Notes: a model not told the origin generated them from the letters alone. 64,000 nt of DNA from Halomonas binhaiensis (GCF_008329985.2 NZ_CP038437.2:3410001-3474000), one strand, 5' to 3'; positions 45,295 through 55,008 are shown, counted from the stretch's first letter. Numbers and translations are program-made.

Positions 45295-46629
45295 TCAGAC
45301 GCAGGAGGCCAATGAGCTCTTAGCTTCGGCAGGCGCGTTATCTGTTTCAGGCTCCTGCACGAAGATCTGTGCTGGACGCGGGTGACACAGAAAATCCGCA
45401 TGGGAAATGTTGTAGCCATAGGCGCCCGCCAGCGGCAGCACCAGCAGGTCGCCGACCTCGACACCTCGCATGCGCTGGCCTCGGCTGAGCACATCCTTGG
45501 GCGTGCACAGCTGCCCCACCACGGTCCAGTCATGGGCTTGGGCCTGAACTTGGGCTGCCGGTGTTGCACCGCTCAGAGGCAGGTGAATCACAGGATGATC
45601 ATGGCTTTGTGCCGCTGGCAGGCGGAACTGATGGGTGCCACCCCGGCAGACCAGGAAATGCTCGCCATGGCTGGTCTTCTGATCCAGCACCTCGATCACG
45701 TAGTAGCCACAGAAGGCACTGATGAAGCGGCCGATCTCGAAGCGCAGGCGCGGTGGGTTGTCGATCTGCGCCAACGCCTCTTCGATGCCTTGGCACAACA
45801 GCGGCCAATCGAACTGTTCGCTGTCGTCATGAATCTGGCTGGCGTCATTGATTTGGCCAGCAGCATTGATTTGATAATTCACCCCGATGCCACCGCCGAC
45901 GTTGAGCTGGGTCAGTGTCTCGGGGCGACTGGCCAGGGCACACCACTGCGGCCAGCGTGACAGGTAGAAGGCAATCAGCTCACGATGGCGTGTGACATCC
46001 TTCTGGTGCGACATGGCATGGATATGGAATCCGACCAGCTCAAGATGACTGGCGGCTTCCACGGCACGTACCGCTTCGCCCAGGTCACTCTCGTCGATAC
46101 CGAAAGGCGTCGGTGCGCCGGCCATCTTCAGGCGGCTGCCGAAGGTGTCGGGTAATGATGGGTTGATGCGTAGCAGCACTTTCTGCATCTTTCCACCATT
46201 CCCTCCCCCCGCTCGCTCGGCAATCCGCTGCAGGCGGGCGATCTCGTTGAGGCTTTCGACATGAAAGGCTTCAATGCCACCGGCGATGGCCTGTTCCATG
46301 TCCGAATCCAGCTTTCCCGGCCCGGACAGCACCCAAGGCTTGCTCTGGGAACAGCCCAGTGCGCGGGCGATTTCACCACCGGACGACAGCTCGAAGCCAT
46401 CGACGATGGGCGCCAGAGTTTCCAGAATCGGCGCTTCGCTGTTGGCCTTGATCGCGTAGAACAGCTCCACACCTCGAGGCAATGCAGCCTTGAGTCCACG
46501 GGCATGTTCAGCCAGAGCGGTCAGGTCATAGAAGAACGCCGCCAGAGGGTCACGTTCTTGAGAAGATCGCTGCTTGATGGCCGCAACAATGTGCTCAGGA
46601 ATATGCTCGAATAGTGTTTCCTTACGCAT
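45295..46629 (-). CDS. acsE: PLP-dependent decarboxylase AcsE (SbnH/PvsE-like)
   Basis: 444 residues, fold type III (diaminopimelate/ornithine decarboxylase). PLP Lys in LFYAIKANSEAP, HIHAMSHQKDVTRH, NVGGGIGVNY, and the catalytic Cys loop VVGQLCTPKDVL. In achromobactin and staphyloferrin B it decarboxylates a citryl-amino acid intermediate (seryl to ethanolamine in achromobactin). ATG 46629 follows GGGAGG and overlaps the acsD stop by 8 bp. A tandem QIND/QIHD repeat (INAAGQINDASQIHDDS) interrupts the sequence near residue 270. Confidence 0.87.
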   Translation of the reverse strand: MRKETLFEHIPEHIVAAIKQRSSQERDPLAAFFYDLTALAEHARGLKAALPRGVELFYAIKANSEAPILETLAPIVDGFELSSGGEIARALGCSQSKPWVLSGPGKLDSDMEQAIAGGIEAFHVESLNEIARLQRIAERAGGGNGGKMQKVLLRINPSLPDTFGSRLKMAGAPTPFGIDESDLGEAVRAVEAASHLELVGFHIHAMSHQKDVTRHRELIAFYLSRWPQWCALASRPETLTQLNVGGGIGVNYQINAAGQINDASQIHDDSEQFDWPLLCQGIEEALAQIDNPPRLRFEIGRFISAFCGYYVIEVLDQKTSHGEHFLVCRGGTHQFRLPAAQSHDHPVIHLPLSGATPAAQVQAQAHDWTVVGQLCTPKDVLSRGQRMRGVEVGDLLVLPLAGAYGYNISHADFLCHPRPAQIFVQEPETDNAPAEAKSSLASCV

Positions 46630-48418
46630 GAATTGCCTCCCTGCGTTTTTCCGTATGCCACGGGCTGGGCAGACGGACATACTGAGCCTGACGGTCCGCC
46701 TGGGCCGACAGGCGCAGCTTGAAGTTTGTCTTGCACGGCAGGGCTTCACCGGCAATCAGGGCATCCAGTTCCGGTGCGTCCACTGCCAGCACCTCACGTA
46801 CCCGCTTGAGCTCGACGAAGACCTGCGCCCAAAGCTGTTCGCCCAGCTCGGGACGCTGCCAGCTCAATGCCAGAACGGCTTCTGAAAGGTGATTGATGAA
46901 CAGACAGTAGGCGATGCGCTGCCAGCCTTTCTCGCGGCTGTAGATCATCGACTCACGCACTCGGGAAGGCAGGTTGCGCTCTCCTGCGAGCCAGTCGACG
47001 CCCTTGTCGTCAGTGAGCTTGACGCCTTCGAAGTCGCGCAGCAGTACCCGCTGCGGACGGCCATCCTGATGCACCAGAACGCAGTTCTGCAGATGAGGTT
47101 CCATGACGATGCCATGGCGGAAGAACAGCGCCAGCACCGGTTGGACCAGACCATGCAGGTAGTCATCGAACCAGGCCATCAGCGCCTCTTCACTCGGCAG
47201 TTCTGATTCACCCGTCGAACTCGCGCCTGCGACGAAGGCAGGTGCCAAAGGCACCAGCCCCGTGTCGCGGGCGAACAGCGTGCCTGCCATCAGGCAGTTC
47301 TCGGCGCCTTCCTGACGACAGAAGTTCTCGCGCAGGATGATGCCGGTCTGTTCACGGAACCACAGCTGGGTCTCTTCATCTGCCCAGGCAGGCGCCCAGT
47401 GCAGCGTTGCCGGTTCCTGGGACACACACAGCGCCGCCAGGGCAGGATCTCGCTGCTCCATCAACTGATGCATGATGCGGTCGATGACCAGGGTACTTTC
47501 GAGCTCGTACCAGGCGTTCTTGCGTACGCAGTTGGTAATGCGCACATTCAAGGAGCCCTTGATGAAGAAAGGATGATCCGCGATGTACCAGGTACGCATC
47601 GACGCCGTCGGCGTCGCGGCAAAGCCGGTCTCTCCCAGGTCGCGCAATACGCCATCACGCAACAACGCTGCCACTCGCGAATCCTGCTTGAACAGCGCCG
47701 CCTGCACGGGATGCATGCTGATCACCGCGCGCTCGACATCTGCGGCATGACGCTGATCGGCCACACTTGCCAGCACTGCCTCGGCATCGATGCGATTGGC
47801 ATTGATGTGCAGGCCGTCCCGCGGCACCTCGAACTGATACAAGCATCCGTCGGGACGGAACTCCGGGCCATAACGGCGAGCATCGAGTTCGGGGGGCCAC
47901 TGCCGGGCCTTGGGCGTAGGATGATTGGGATGGCCGAACCACAGCCCATGCTCGCTGCCGGGGTAGTCCTGCAACGGTGACTGGCTGTCGCCGGCATGCT
48001 GCACGATATCGTGCATCACATCCTGGCTCTGGCAGATCTGGTCCAGCAGTTCTGCGTTGCTGCAGCCATCCTCGAGGTGCTGACAGGCTTCCACCAGCGC
48101 GCCAGCAAGTGCAGCAAACTCCGGCACTTGCCAGGCTGCACTCGCTGTATCACGCAGATACAGATCCGACAGATAGTACTGACTGCCCAGGGTAGATTTC
48201 CTGTCGACCAGCACGAACAGGGAAAGCCCATTGGGCCATTCGATCAACAAAGGGATTCCATGACTCAACTCTGGAAGCCCTTCCTGGTTGGCAGGCCACT
48301 GATAGCTCAGCAGTCCTCCCGGGATGGCCAATTCCTTGACCGTACAGTTGAGCAGAGCATGCCCGGATGCCTGTCGACTGACCTCGTATGGTGTACGAGG
48401 ATTCAGGGGCTGACTCAT
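46622..48418 (-). CDS. acsD: NIS siderophore synthetase AcsD
   Basis: 598 residues, type A NIS synthetase. Motifs: DARRYGPEFRPDG, ERAVISMHPVQ, TPTASMRTWYIAD, FIKGSLNVRITNCVRKNAW and MEPHLQNCVLVHQDG. AcsD activates citrate with ATP and joins it to L-serine, the first committed step. First gene of the operon; GGAG lies six bases before ATG 48418. A MITE-like copy lies 57 bp upstream in the promoter region. Confidence 0.87.
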   Translation of the reverse strand: MSQPLNPRTPYEVSRQASGHALLNCTVKELAIPGGLLSYQWPANQEGLPELSHGIPLLIEWPNGLSLFVLVDRKSTLGSQYYLSDLYLRDTASAAWQVPEFAALAGALVEACQHLEDGCSNAELLDQICQSQDVMHDIVQHAGDSQSPLQDYPGSEHGLWFGHPNHPTPKARQWPPELDARRYGPEFRPDGCLYQFEVPRDGLHINANRIDAEAVLASVADQRHAADVERAVISMHPVQAALFKQDSRVAALLRDGVLRDLGETGFAATPTASMRTWYIADHPFFIKGSLNVRITNCVRKNAWYELESTLVIDRIMHQLMEQRDPALAALCVSQEPATLHWAPAWADEETQLWFREQTGIILRENFCRQEGAENCLMAGTLFARDTGLVPLAPAFVAGASSTGESELPSEEALMAWFDDYLHGLVQPVLALFFRHGIVMEPHLQNCVLVHQDGRPQRVLLRDFEGVKLTDDKGVDWLAGERNLPSRVRESMIYSREKGWQRIAYCLFINHLSEAVLALSWQRPELGEQLWAQVFVELKRVREVLAVDAPELDALIAGEALPCKTNFKLRLSAQADRQAQYVRLPSPWHTEKRREAIHA

Positions 48419-48474
48419 ATGGTCTCCGCAAATATGACGTTGTTGACGATCGATATTTGCTAGCCACACGGTTT

Positions 48475-48543
48475 GGAAACACTGCATAAATGCCTGCGCG
48501 TGCGAACCACTTCGTGCACTCGACTGCCTTATTCAGCGCTTCC
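48475..48543. mobile_element. short MITE-like element upstream of acsD
   Basis: 69 bp with ends GGAAACACTGCATAAAT and, reversed, GGAAGCGCTGAATAA. The left 30 bp match the right end of the copy at 38859. No target duplication seen. Confidence 0.65.
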
Positions 48544-48588
48544 TTATATTAGTTATGTGGTTATTGTTTTGGCTGTTGCTTTACATTG

Positions 48589-48620
48589 CATCAGGCCCTT
48601 GCCGGAGCAAGGGCCTGATG
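48589..48620 (-). terminator. strong hairpin after the achromobactin receptor
   Basis: Perfect 13-bp stem CATCAGGCCCTTG/CAAGGGCCTGATG with 6-nt loop, 18 bp after the receptor stop. No T-tract follows, so it may stabilise the mRNA end or act as an imperfect terminator. Confidence 0.55.
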
Positions 48621-48638
48621 GATCAATGGATCCACGGA

Positions 48639-50783
48639 TCAGAAATCCACGCTATAACCCACAGTTACGGTACGCCCACGACCCGCGAAGTAGCGTTCGT
48701 CATCGACCAGTGCACTCTGCGAGTAGTAGGTGATGTACTCTTTGTCGAACAGGTTGGAGACGCCAACATTGACCTGACCGACAGGCAGCTTGTAGCCCAT
48801 GGCAGCATCGACCAGCAGGTAGCCATCGAACTCGCGTTCTTCTTCATCGAAGCTCTTGTCGAAGGCATAGTTGGCCTGGACGAAGGAGCTGATCTTCGGC
48901 GTCCAGTTGGCCGACCAGCTGGCGATCAGGCGATCCGGAGCGACGTTGAGACCATTCAACTTGGCATCCAGAGTGCCGTTGTCGTTGGAGTCGTAACGCC
49001 CTTCCATGTGCGAATAGGCGAGGCGAGTCTTGTGCGCATCGTTGAAACGGTAATCCACAGAGGCTTCAACGCCCTTGATCTCGTTTTCCTCGCGACGCAG
49101 AACGAAGGCATCATTCTCGCGGTCCACTCGGCCACCGAAGTCAGAGGACGACTCGTAGTAGCTCAGCTCGGCACCCAGCCTGTCACCCTGGTAGCGCACA
49201 CCGGTCTCGATGTTGTCCGTGACGATCGGTTGCAGATTCTTGAAGTCATCCACGGATTGACCCGGCTCGCTGATGCTGCGCAGGGCACGGCCCACATCCG
49301 GGATCGAGAAGCCTTCGGAATAGTTGGCAAACAGGCTCCAGTTGTCGATCGGTGACCACACCGCACCGAAGTTGTAGAGCGTTTCATCGAAGCTTGGTGA
49401 TCCGCCTTCCACATCGACACCACCACGACCAGCGACGGTCTGATAGTCATCGACTTCAATCTTGGCGTACTCATAACGCACGCCTGCCGACAGGGTCAGG
49501 GAGTCGATGGGCTTGAGTTCGAACTGGAGGAATGGCGACAGGTCGGTGTAATCGGACTGAGGTACATAGGTACGGTTCGTCTGATACAGGTACTGCTCAG
49601 TCTCGTCGACCAGGGTGTCGAAGCCAGCAGTGACTTTCAGGCGATCGTCCCACAGGTCGCCCCTGGTCAAGGACAGCTTGGTGCCGTACTTGCTCGTGGT
49701 GGCATTGGTCTGGTCGTACAGGGTGCCATCCGGGGCGATTGACGGGTCCTGGAAGGAGCCAGAGTTGGTAGCACCAAACAGCGACTCATAGTCCTGATAG
49801 AAGGCCAGGAAATTCATCTCCCAACCCGCCAGGTCGTAGTTATCGTAGGTCAGGCCAGTGGTCCACACCTCGTTGTACGGTGCCGCGCCTTCCGGCGTAC
49901 CACGTTCGGAAGTGGTCGGAACACCATTCTCACGATCACCGGTGACACTGACGTAATCGTTGTTGCCCTCGATCTCGTAGCGATTGACGCTCAACTGCAC
50001 GCGCTGGTTGTCATCGATCCAGTAGGCCAGCTTGCCGAAGATATCGTAGGCCCGGGAATCCATCAGGTCGCCCTGGGTATTGTCGACCCCGACATAGTCA
50101 TCATCGCCATCCAGGAACATGCCCTGGTCTTCATAGGTGGCGGAGAACAGATAGTCCCAGTTGCCACTGTTGCCGCTGAAACCATAGTTGGTCTTGTAGC
50201 TGTTGGTCTCGTTCTTCAGCTGACTGGTCGGCGTGGTCAGTTGGACTTCAGCATGCTGGTTGAAGGAACCCGGCTCAGGACGCTTGGTGATGATATTGAT
50301 GGTACCGCCGGTCGCGCCCACTCCATTGGTCGCGTTGGCCCCCTGGATGACCTCGATATGGTCAACCATGGAATAGTCGATGGTATGCATTTCCCGCCCG
50401 GTGGGACGCAGCGGGTTGGACTGCGGAATGCCATCGATCATCACCAGCGGAGTACGTCCGCGCAGCGTCTCACCGCTGCCAGACATCTTCTGACGACTGG
50501 GAGAGTAGGAAGGCAGCAGATTACTCAGGATCTGGGAGGAATCCGTCGTGATCTGGAGCTGCTGATTGATCTCTTCCTTGCTGATGATGCGGACAGTCTG
50601 CGGGGAGTCTTCTTTCGTTGCTCCCGTGCGCGAAGCCGTCACGACGACGACGTCAGAATCGGCATTATTGGCCTTCTGTCCGCCAGTATTGTCGCCTTCT
50701 GCAGCGAAGGCAGAAGTAGAGGCCACTAGCCCGATTGCCGACACAAGCGGCAGCAGCGCATGGCAGTTCTTTGAATTTTTCAT
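48639..50783 (-). CDS. TonB-dependent receptor, probably for ferric achromobactin (Acr-like)
   Basis: 714 residues: signal peptide ending SAFAAEG, TonB box (SDVVVVTASR), plug (GETLRGRTPLVMIDGIPQSN; VIQGANATNGVGATGGTINI), barrel ending GYSVDF. It is upstream of and parallel to the acs operon, and divergent from the importer ATPase, so ferric achromobactin is the likely ligand. The receptor fold is certain; the ligand is inferred. A Fur-like site lies 38 bp upstream of the start. Confidence 0.85.
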   Translation of the reverse strand: MKNSKNCHALLPLVSAIGLVASTSAFAAEGDNTGGQKANNADSDVVVVTASRTGATKEDSPQTVRIISKEEINQQLQITTDSSQILSNLLPSYSPSRQKMSGSGETLRGRTPLVMIDGIPQSNPLRPTGREMHTIDYSMVDHIEVIQGANATNGVGATGGTINIITKRPEPGSFNQHAEVQLTTPTSQLKNETNSYKTNYGFSGNSGNWDYLFSATYEDQGMFLDGDDDYVGVDNTQGDLMDSRAYDIFGKLAYWIDDNQRVQLSVNRYEIEGNNDYVSVTGDRENGVPTTSERGTPEGAAPYNEVWTTGLTYDNYDLAGWEMNFLAFYQDYESLFGATNSGSFQDPSIAPDGTLYDQTNATTSKYGTKLSLTRGDLWDDRLKVTAGFDTLVDETEQYLYQTNRTYVPQSDYTDLSPFLQFELKPIDSLTLSAGVRYEYAKIEVDDYQTVAGRGGVDVEGGSPSFDETLYNFGAVWSPIDNWSLFANYSEGFSIPDVGRALRSISEPGQSVDDFKNLQPIVTDNIETGVRYQGDRLGAELSYYESSSDFGGRVDRENDAFVLRREENEIKGVEASVDYRFNDAHKTRLAYSHMEGRYDSNDNGTLDAKLNGLNVAPDRLIASWSANWTPKISSFVQANYAFDKSFDEEEREFDGYLLVDAAMGYKLPVGQVNVGVSNLFDKEYITYYSQSALVDDERYFAGRGRTVTVGYSVDF

Positions 50784-50820
50784 CCCTTGGGTGTTCCAGT
50801 TTGTGCTTTTTGGGTGTTTC

Positions 50821-50839
50821 GTAAATGCGAACGATTATC
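50821..50839. promoter_or_regulatory. Fur-box-like site between divergent receptor and ATPase genes
   Basis: Minus strand GATAATCGTTCGCATTTAC, 12 of 19 identical to the consensus, close to the receptor start. It could control both directions. Confidence 0.55.
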
Positions 50840-51060
50840 CTAAATGTTTGCGAAATGCGTGTCCATGCATAATATGCAGATCATGCTTCTCTAATAGATT
50901 GCATGGAAACCTCTGAATAATGAGGGATTCATCCTTTCTCCACAGTCCCTCCACCACCCCCGTCCCCCACCTGCATTGAAAATGAGAACTTTTTGTCATA
51001 ACGTGCCCGTCCTTGCCCTGATCTTTGCAGCCCTAACCTTTGCACCGACGAGCTCGATCC

Positions 51061-51903
51061 ATGACCGTGTCACCGCCTTCTCACTCTCGCCTGCGAGGTG
51101 AACACCTGAGCGCCGGCTATGAATCCCGGCGAGTCCTGGATGGTGTCGACCTGGCGATTCCGGAAGGCAAGCTCACAGTGCTGCTTGGCCCCAACGGCAG
51201 TGGCAAATCAACCCTGCTCAAGACCCTGGCGCGGACACTCAAGCCCAGTGCTGGCCGGGTATTGCTCGATGGCGAAGACATTCATCGCAGCAGCACAAGA
51301 GAGGTGGCCCAGCGTCTGGGCATCCTGCCGCAAGGCCCCTCCGCTCCCGAAGGCCTGACAGTACGTCAATTGGTGACCATGGGACGCTTTCCCCATCAGC
51401 GCCTGTGGCGTCAGAATCGCAGCGAGGATGAGCGAGCCGTCGAGGAAGCCATGGCCTTTACCCATGTCACGGAATTCGCCGAGCGTAGTATCGATGCGCT
51501 ATCAGGAGGGCAGCGTCAGCGCTGCTGGATCGCCATGGTGCTGGCCCAGGATACCGACCTGATTCTGCTGGACGAGCCGACGACCTTTCTCGACCTGAAG
51601 GTTCAGGTGGACCTGCTGGAACTACTGACCCGTCTGGCTCACGAACGTGGTCGCACCCTGCTGCTGGTGCTGCACGATCTCAACCTGGCGGCAGCCTATG
51701 CCGATGAACTGGTGATGATGCGTGACGGACGTATCCTCGAATGTGGCTCGCCAGAGGACGTCTTCACTTCAGACAACCTGAAGAAGGTGTTCGAGCTCGA
51801 TGCCAGCGTCATCCGCGACCCGCACAGCGGCAGCCTGGTATGTGTTCCCTGCCTGCAGCACCGCCAGCCCCAGGTCGAACCCGCCACCGAGGCATCGGGA
51901 TAA
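51061..51903 (+). CDS. ferric-siderophore ABC transporter ATPase (FecE/CbrD-like)
   Basis: 280 residues. Walker A LLGPNGSGKSTL, signature LSGGQRQRCWIAMVLA, Walker B LILLDEPTTFLDLK, switch His in LLVLHDLNLAAAYADE. It is the only iron-type ABC ATPase in the window and stands 20 kb from the binding protein and permeases (28121-31225) that need one. The ribosome site before ATG 51061 is weak. The next two genes encode redox proteins for iron release. Confidence 0.88.
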   Translation: MTVSPPSHSRLRGEHLSAGYESRRVLDGVDLAIPEGKLTVLLGPNGSGKSTLLKTLARTLKPSAGRVLLDGEDIHRSSTREVAQRLGILPQGPSAPEGLTVRQLVTMGRFPHQRLWRQNRSEDERAVEEAMAFTHVTEFAERSIDALSGGQRQRCWIAMVLAQDTDLILLDEPTTFLDLKVQVDLLELLTRLAHERGRTLLLVLHDLNLAAAYADELVMMRDGRILECGSPEDVFTSDNLKKVFELDASVIRDPHSGSLVCVPCLQHRQPQVEPATEASG

Positions 51904-51936
51904 CGCTAGAACGATGACAGAGGTTTTCCACGTTTC

Positions 51937-52881
51937 ATGAGTCATACCTTCTGCACTGAACTCAGCCTTGATCAGGACGACCCACTGGCAGGCAGTGCTG
52001 CCCATGTCGAGCACAATCTGCTGATCAGTTGGCCGCGAGCCAAGTGGGCACGTAGCCTGCGCATCGCCGGCGATATGCCGGAAGCACTGAGCCAGCGCCT
52101 GGATGCCATTGCTGGCAATGGTCGTCGCATCAATCTGATTCACCGCCGCGGCATGCCAAGCCACCTGCACCGCATCTTCTTGATGCCTGAACGCCAGGCT
52201 TTTGATGTGCCCCGGGAGTCCCTGGAAGCCTTTCTCGATGCCTGGCAGGCGGGAAAACCTCTCGATAGCTGGTATCACGGCCCGGTGGACCAGGACCTGA
52301 TGCTGTGCTGTACCCACGGCAAGAAGGACAAGTGCTGCGCCAAGTACGGCTACTCGGCCTACCGTGCATTGCACCAGGCGGCTCAGGAAGGCGAGCTACC
52401 TTTCGATGTCTGGGAATGTACTCATCTCGGCGGCTGCCGCCTGGCCGCCAGCTGTATCCTTCTGTCGCCGGTGCGCAAGTATGGACGCATCACTCCCGAG
52501 CAGGCTCGTCCGCTGCTCGAACATGAAGCCCAGGGGCAACGCTACCTGCCCTGCTATCGCGGCGATTCCCGGCTCAACCCGGTACAGCAATGCGCCCACC
52601 TCGCCGCTCTCGAGTACCTGTCCCGGCATGTGACGAATGATGTTCAACCTCACTTGAGCATCCACGATGACCAAGGGGATGAAGAACAACGCCAGGTGAC
52701 ACTGCACTGGCACATTCCTTCCAGCCAGGGACCAGCCGCCCAGGGAAAGATACGCATCACCTGCCAGGCCCTGACGATCATGCGCGTCGATACCTGCGCA
52801 GACCTGGACGAAGGCCCGACACCCAGCCTGGTATGGCGGGCTGGGCAAATGGAAGTCGTGGTTGAAGATCTGGTTGAGTGA
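51937..52881 (+). CDS. sucrase/ferredoxin-like [2Fe-2S] protein, thioredoxin-like
   Basis: 314 residues. The C-terminal half has DLMLCCTHGKKDKCCAKYG and ECTHLGGCRLAASCILL, the Cys/His pattern of the Suc_Fer-like family of thioredoxin-like ferredoxins. Placed between an iron-siderophore ATPase and FhuF, it may pass electrons for reductive iron release in the cytoplasm. The family's biochemistry is little studied, so the role is inferred. ATG is 34 bp after the ATPase stop. Confidence 0.75.
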   Translation: MSHTFCTELSLDQDDPLAGSAAHVEHNLLISWPRAKWARSLRIAGDMPEALSQRLDAIAGNGRRINLIHRRGMPSHLHRIFLMPERQAFDVPRESLEAFLDAWQAGKPLDSWYHGPVDQDLMLCCTHGKKDKCCAKYGYSAYRALHQAAQEGELPFDVWECTHLGGCRLAASCILLSPVRKYGRITPEQARPLLEHEAQGQRYLPCYRGDSRLNPVQQCAHLAALEYLSRHVTNDVQPHLSIHDDQGDEEQRQVTLHWHIPSSQGPAAQGKIRITCQALTIMRVDTCADLDEGPTPSLVWRAGQMEVVVEDLVE

Positions 52882-52896
52882 AACACGGAACTATTT

Positions 52897-52915
52897 GATA
52901 ACAATTCCCATTTAA
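52897..52915. promoter_or_regulatory. Fur-box-like site upstream of fhuF
   Basis: GATAACAATTCCCATTTAA, 11 of 19 identical to the consensus, about 52 bp before the fhuF start. Confidence 0.45.
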
Positions 52916-52966
52916 TCCATACTGCTCGGGCGCTGAATCTACAGGAAGTCCACCACGGAAAGTGCC

Positions 52967-53746
52967 ATGACCACCGCGCTATCCCGCTTGTACTGCGGCC
53001 CGCTTGAGCAGTTGACGCCTCCCATCGTTGGCATCCCCGCCGATGCCTTGCCTGCTGAGCGTCTACTCGATACCCATGTGCTGGATGAGCTGCTTGAGCG
53101 CTACTCCGTGCACTATCAGAGCAGCGATATCAAGGCCATCACCTCGATCTGGTCGAAGTGGCATTTCTCTACTCTGGTAGTGCCCTACCTGGCCGCCAAC
53201 CTGTTGCTGGAGCGCGATCTGCCCGTAGAACTCGACGACATGGCAGTGCTCATCAATGACGAAGGTTGCACCGCAAGCGTTGCCATCGCCCATGAAGGCA
53301 AGCCCCTGGACTCGCTGGATGCCTTCCAGCGCTTCGAGCGGCTGCTGCAAGGGCATGTATCACCACTGGTCGAGACGCTGTCCTGCATCAGTGGTGCAGC
53401 ACCAAAGGTGTTCTGGAGCAACTTCGGCAACTATTTCGAATACTTTGTCGCCAACTTGGCCCACCACCCCATGGCTCTGCCCCATGTGGCGGACGAAGCC
53501 AAACGCCTGCTCGATCATCGGGTTTACCCGGATGGCCGCCGCAACCCGATGTTCATGCCGGTGCGTTATATGGAAGACGCCAGCGGCGAAGTCCAGCGTA
53601 CCCGCCGACTCTGTTGCCTGCGCTATCGCATTCCGGAGTTTGGCTACTGCGGCAACTGCCCGTTGGATGAATGTGGCAAGGCCAAGGCGGGCAAGGCCCG
53701 ATCTGGTAAGGCAGGGTCTGGCAAAGCCGTGGCAGTGAGTGGTTGA
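52967..53746 (+). CDS. fhuF: FhuF-type ferric-siderophore reductase
   Basis: 259 residues. The C-terminal CC-x10-C-x2-C motif (Cys216, 217, 228, 231; RLCCLRYRIP, YCGNCPLDE) binds the [2Fe-2S] cluster of FhuF, which reduces iron in hydroxamate siderophores in the cytoplasm. GGAAAG precedes the ATG. A Lys/Gly/Ala tail of ~24 residues (KAKAGKARSGKAGSGKA) beyond the motif is coded by a short DNA repeat and is not typical of the family. Its stop is 13 bp before the AraC regulator ATG. Confidence 0.9.
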   Translation: MTTALSRLYCGPLEQLTPPIVGIPADALPAERLLDTHVLDELLERYSVHYQSSDIKAITSIWSKWHFSTLVVPYLAANLLLERDLPVELDDMAVLINDEGCTASVAIAHEGKPLDSLDAFQRFERLLQGHVSPLVETLSCISGAAPKVFWSNFGNYFEYFVANLAHHPMALPHVADEAKRLLDHRVYPDGRRNPMFMPVRYMEDASGEVQRTRRLCCLRYRIPEFGYCGNCPLDECGKAKAGKARSGKAGSGKAVAVSG

Positions 53747-53759
53747 AGGCGTAGGCAGC

Positions 53760-54758
53760 ATGGGGCTTTCGAAGGCAACCTTCACTGTCAAAGACTTTGT
53801 TGGCTTCGGCCAGCGTCATGGCATCGATTATGTGTTTGGTGATACCGACGCCGAAGACCTTTCCATCTTGAAAGGCCGAGTGGTCGAGGCACAGGTCCGG
53901 CCTGGCTGGCAACTGACCTTTTCCGATGTTGACGTCCTGCATTCCTATGCTTCCAGCTCGACCCGAACCGCACCGCTGTTCATCTGTGTCGTGCTGGAAG
54001 GCGTCATTGATGTGGCCATTGACCAGCGCCAACACCGCCTGAGCGCCGGAAGCGCACTTAGCGCCCGCCTGGCAGAACAGGTTGCCTTGTGCGTGCATCA
54101 GGCTGCCGGCCAGCGCCTGCGCACGCTCAATCTGTCACTCGATCAATCCGCCATTGCTGCTCTGGGTGACCATCCGGAGGTGGCGGCGTTACTGCATGCC
54201 GAGCGGCCCGATCTGCATATCTGGCCATTGCCTGGATTTCTGACCCCAGTGCTGGAGCAAGCTGTCCAGCTTCAGTCTCAACCCCGGTCTCAACCCCAGT
54301 CTCAGCCCCGGTCTCAGCTTCAGTCTCAACCCCGGCCTTCTGCCGGACAGCGCCAGTTGATGCTCGAGGCTATCTGCCTGCAATTGTTGTCCCATGGGCT
54401 CGCCTTCGTTCCCCACCAAAGGGACAGCAGCCTCTCTCCCACAGAACGCAAACGCCTGGAAGATGTTCGCCGTCATCTGCACGAGGATCCGGCACACGCC
54501 TGGAGCCTGGAGGAGCTGGCCACCCTGGCCTCGATGAGCTCCTCCAGCCTGCGCACCAAGTTCCAGCGCTGTTTCGCCACGTCGCTGTTCGATTACCTGC
54601 GCGAGCGTCGCCTGCTACTGGCTCATGAACTGCTGTCCCAGGGTACCAGTGTCCAGCAGGCTGCCTTTGCCTGCGGCTATGGCCACACCAGCAACTTCTC
54701 CACCGCTTTCCGCCGTCGCTTTGGCATCCCGCCCAGTGCCCTGGCCCAGCGCGCGTAG
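53760..54758 (+). CDS. AraC-family regulator (PchR/AlcR-like) of siderophore genes
   Basis: 332 residues. C-terminal double helix-turn-helix: WSLEELATLASMSSSSLRTKF and GTSVQQAAFACGYGHTSNFS followed by FRRRFGIPPSAL. The N-terminal domain resembles PchR-type siderophore sensors. Between them is a Gln/Ser/Pro/Arg repeat (QSQPRSQPQSQPRSQ) encoded by 12-bp DNA repeats. Follows fhuF closely and precedes the hydroxamate receptor, the expected place for a regulator activated by imported ferric siderophore. Its TAG stop is the first part of the heptamer array. Confidence 0.85.
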   Translation: MGLSKATFTVKDFVGFGQRHGIDYVFGDTDAEDLSILKGRVVEAQVRPGWQLTFSDVDVLHSYASSSTRTAPLFICVVLEGVIDVAIDQRQHRLSAGSALSARLAEQVALCVHQAAGQRLRTLNLSLDQSAIAALGDHPEVAALLHAERPDLHIWPLPGFLTPVLEQAVQLQSQPRSQPQSQPRSQLQSQPRPSAGQRQLMLEAICLQLLSHGLAFVPHQRDSSLSPTERKRLEDVRRHLHEDPAHAWSLEELATLASMSSSSLRTKFQRCFATSLFDYLRERRLLLAHELLSQGTSVQQAAFACGYGHTSNFSTAFRRRFGIPPSALAQRA

Positions 54759-54930
54759 CTCATAGCTCATAGCTCGTAGCTCGTAGCTCGTAGCTCGTGG
54801 CTCGTGGCTCGTGGCTCGTAGCTCGTAGCTCGTAGCTCGTAGCTTGTGGCTTGTGGCTCGTGGCTCGTGGCTCGTGGCTCGTAGCTTGTGGCTCGTGGCT
54901 CGTGGCTCGTGGCTCGTGGCTCGTGGCTCA
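54757..54930. repeat. heptamer tandem array 2 (AGCTCRT/GGCTCGT, ~25 copies)
   Basis: About 25 units of 7 bp beginning with AGCTCAT copies like array 1 and ending with GGCTCGT. It starts in the stop codon of the AraC gene and ends about 187 bp before the receptor ATG at 55116. Confidence 0.95.
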
Positions 54931-54989
54931 ACCCTGTCATCACGCATAAGCCTCTTGTCACCGCGCATAACCGAGACTCAGTCACAAAA

Positions 54990-55008
54990 TGTAATAATTC
55001 GCATTACC
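54990..55008. promoter_or_regulatory. Fur-box-like site upstream of the hydroxamate receptor
   Basis: TGTAATAATTCGCATTACC, 12 of 19 identical to the consensus, about 108 bp before the start. Confidence 0.55.

Noticed and set aside
54615..54968. Open reading frames on the minus strand through the heptamer array (repeated RATSHEP/RATSYEL peptides)
   Set aside because: They arise only because the 7-bp repeat lacks stops; no ribosome site and no similarity. The repeat is better seen as non-coding.
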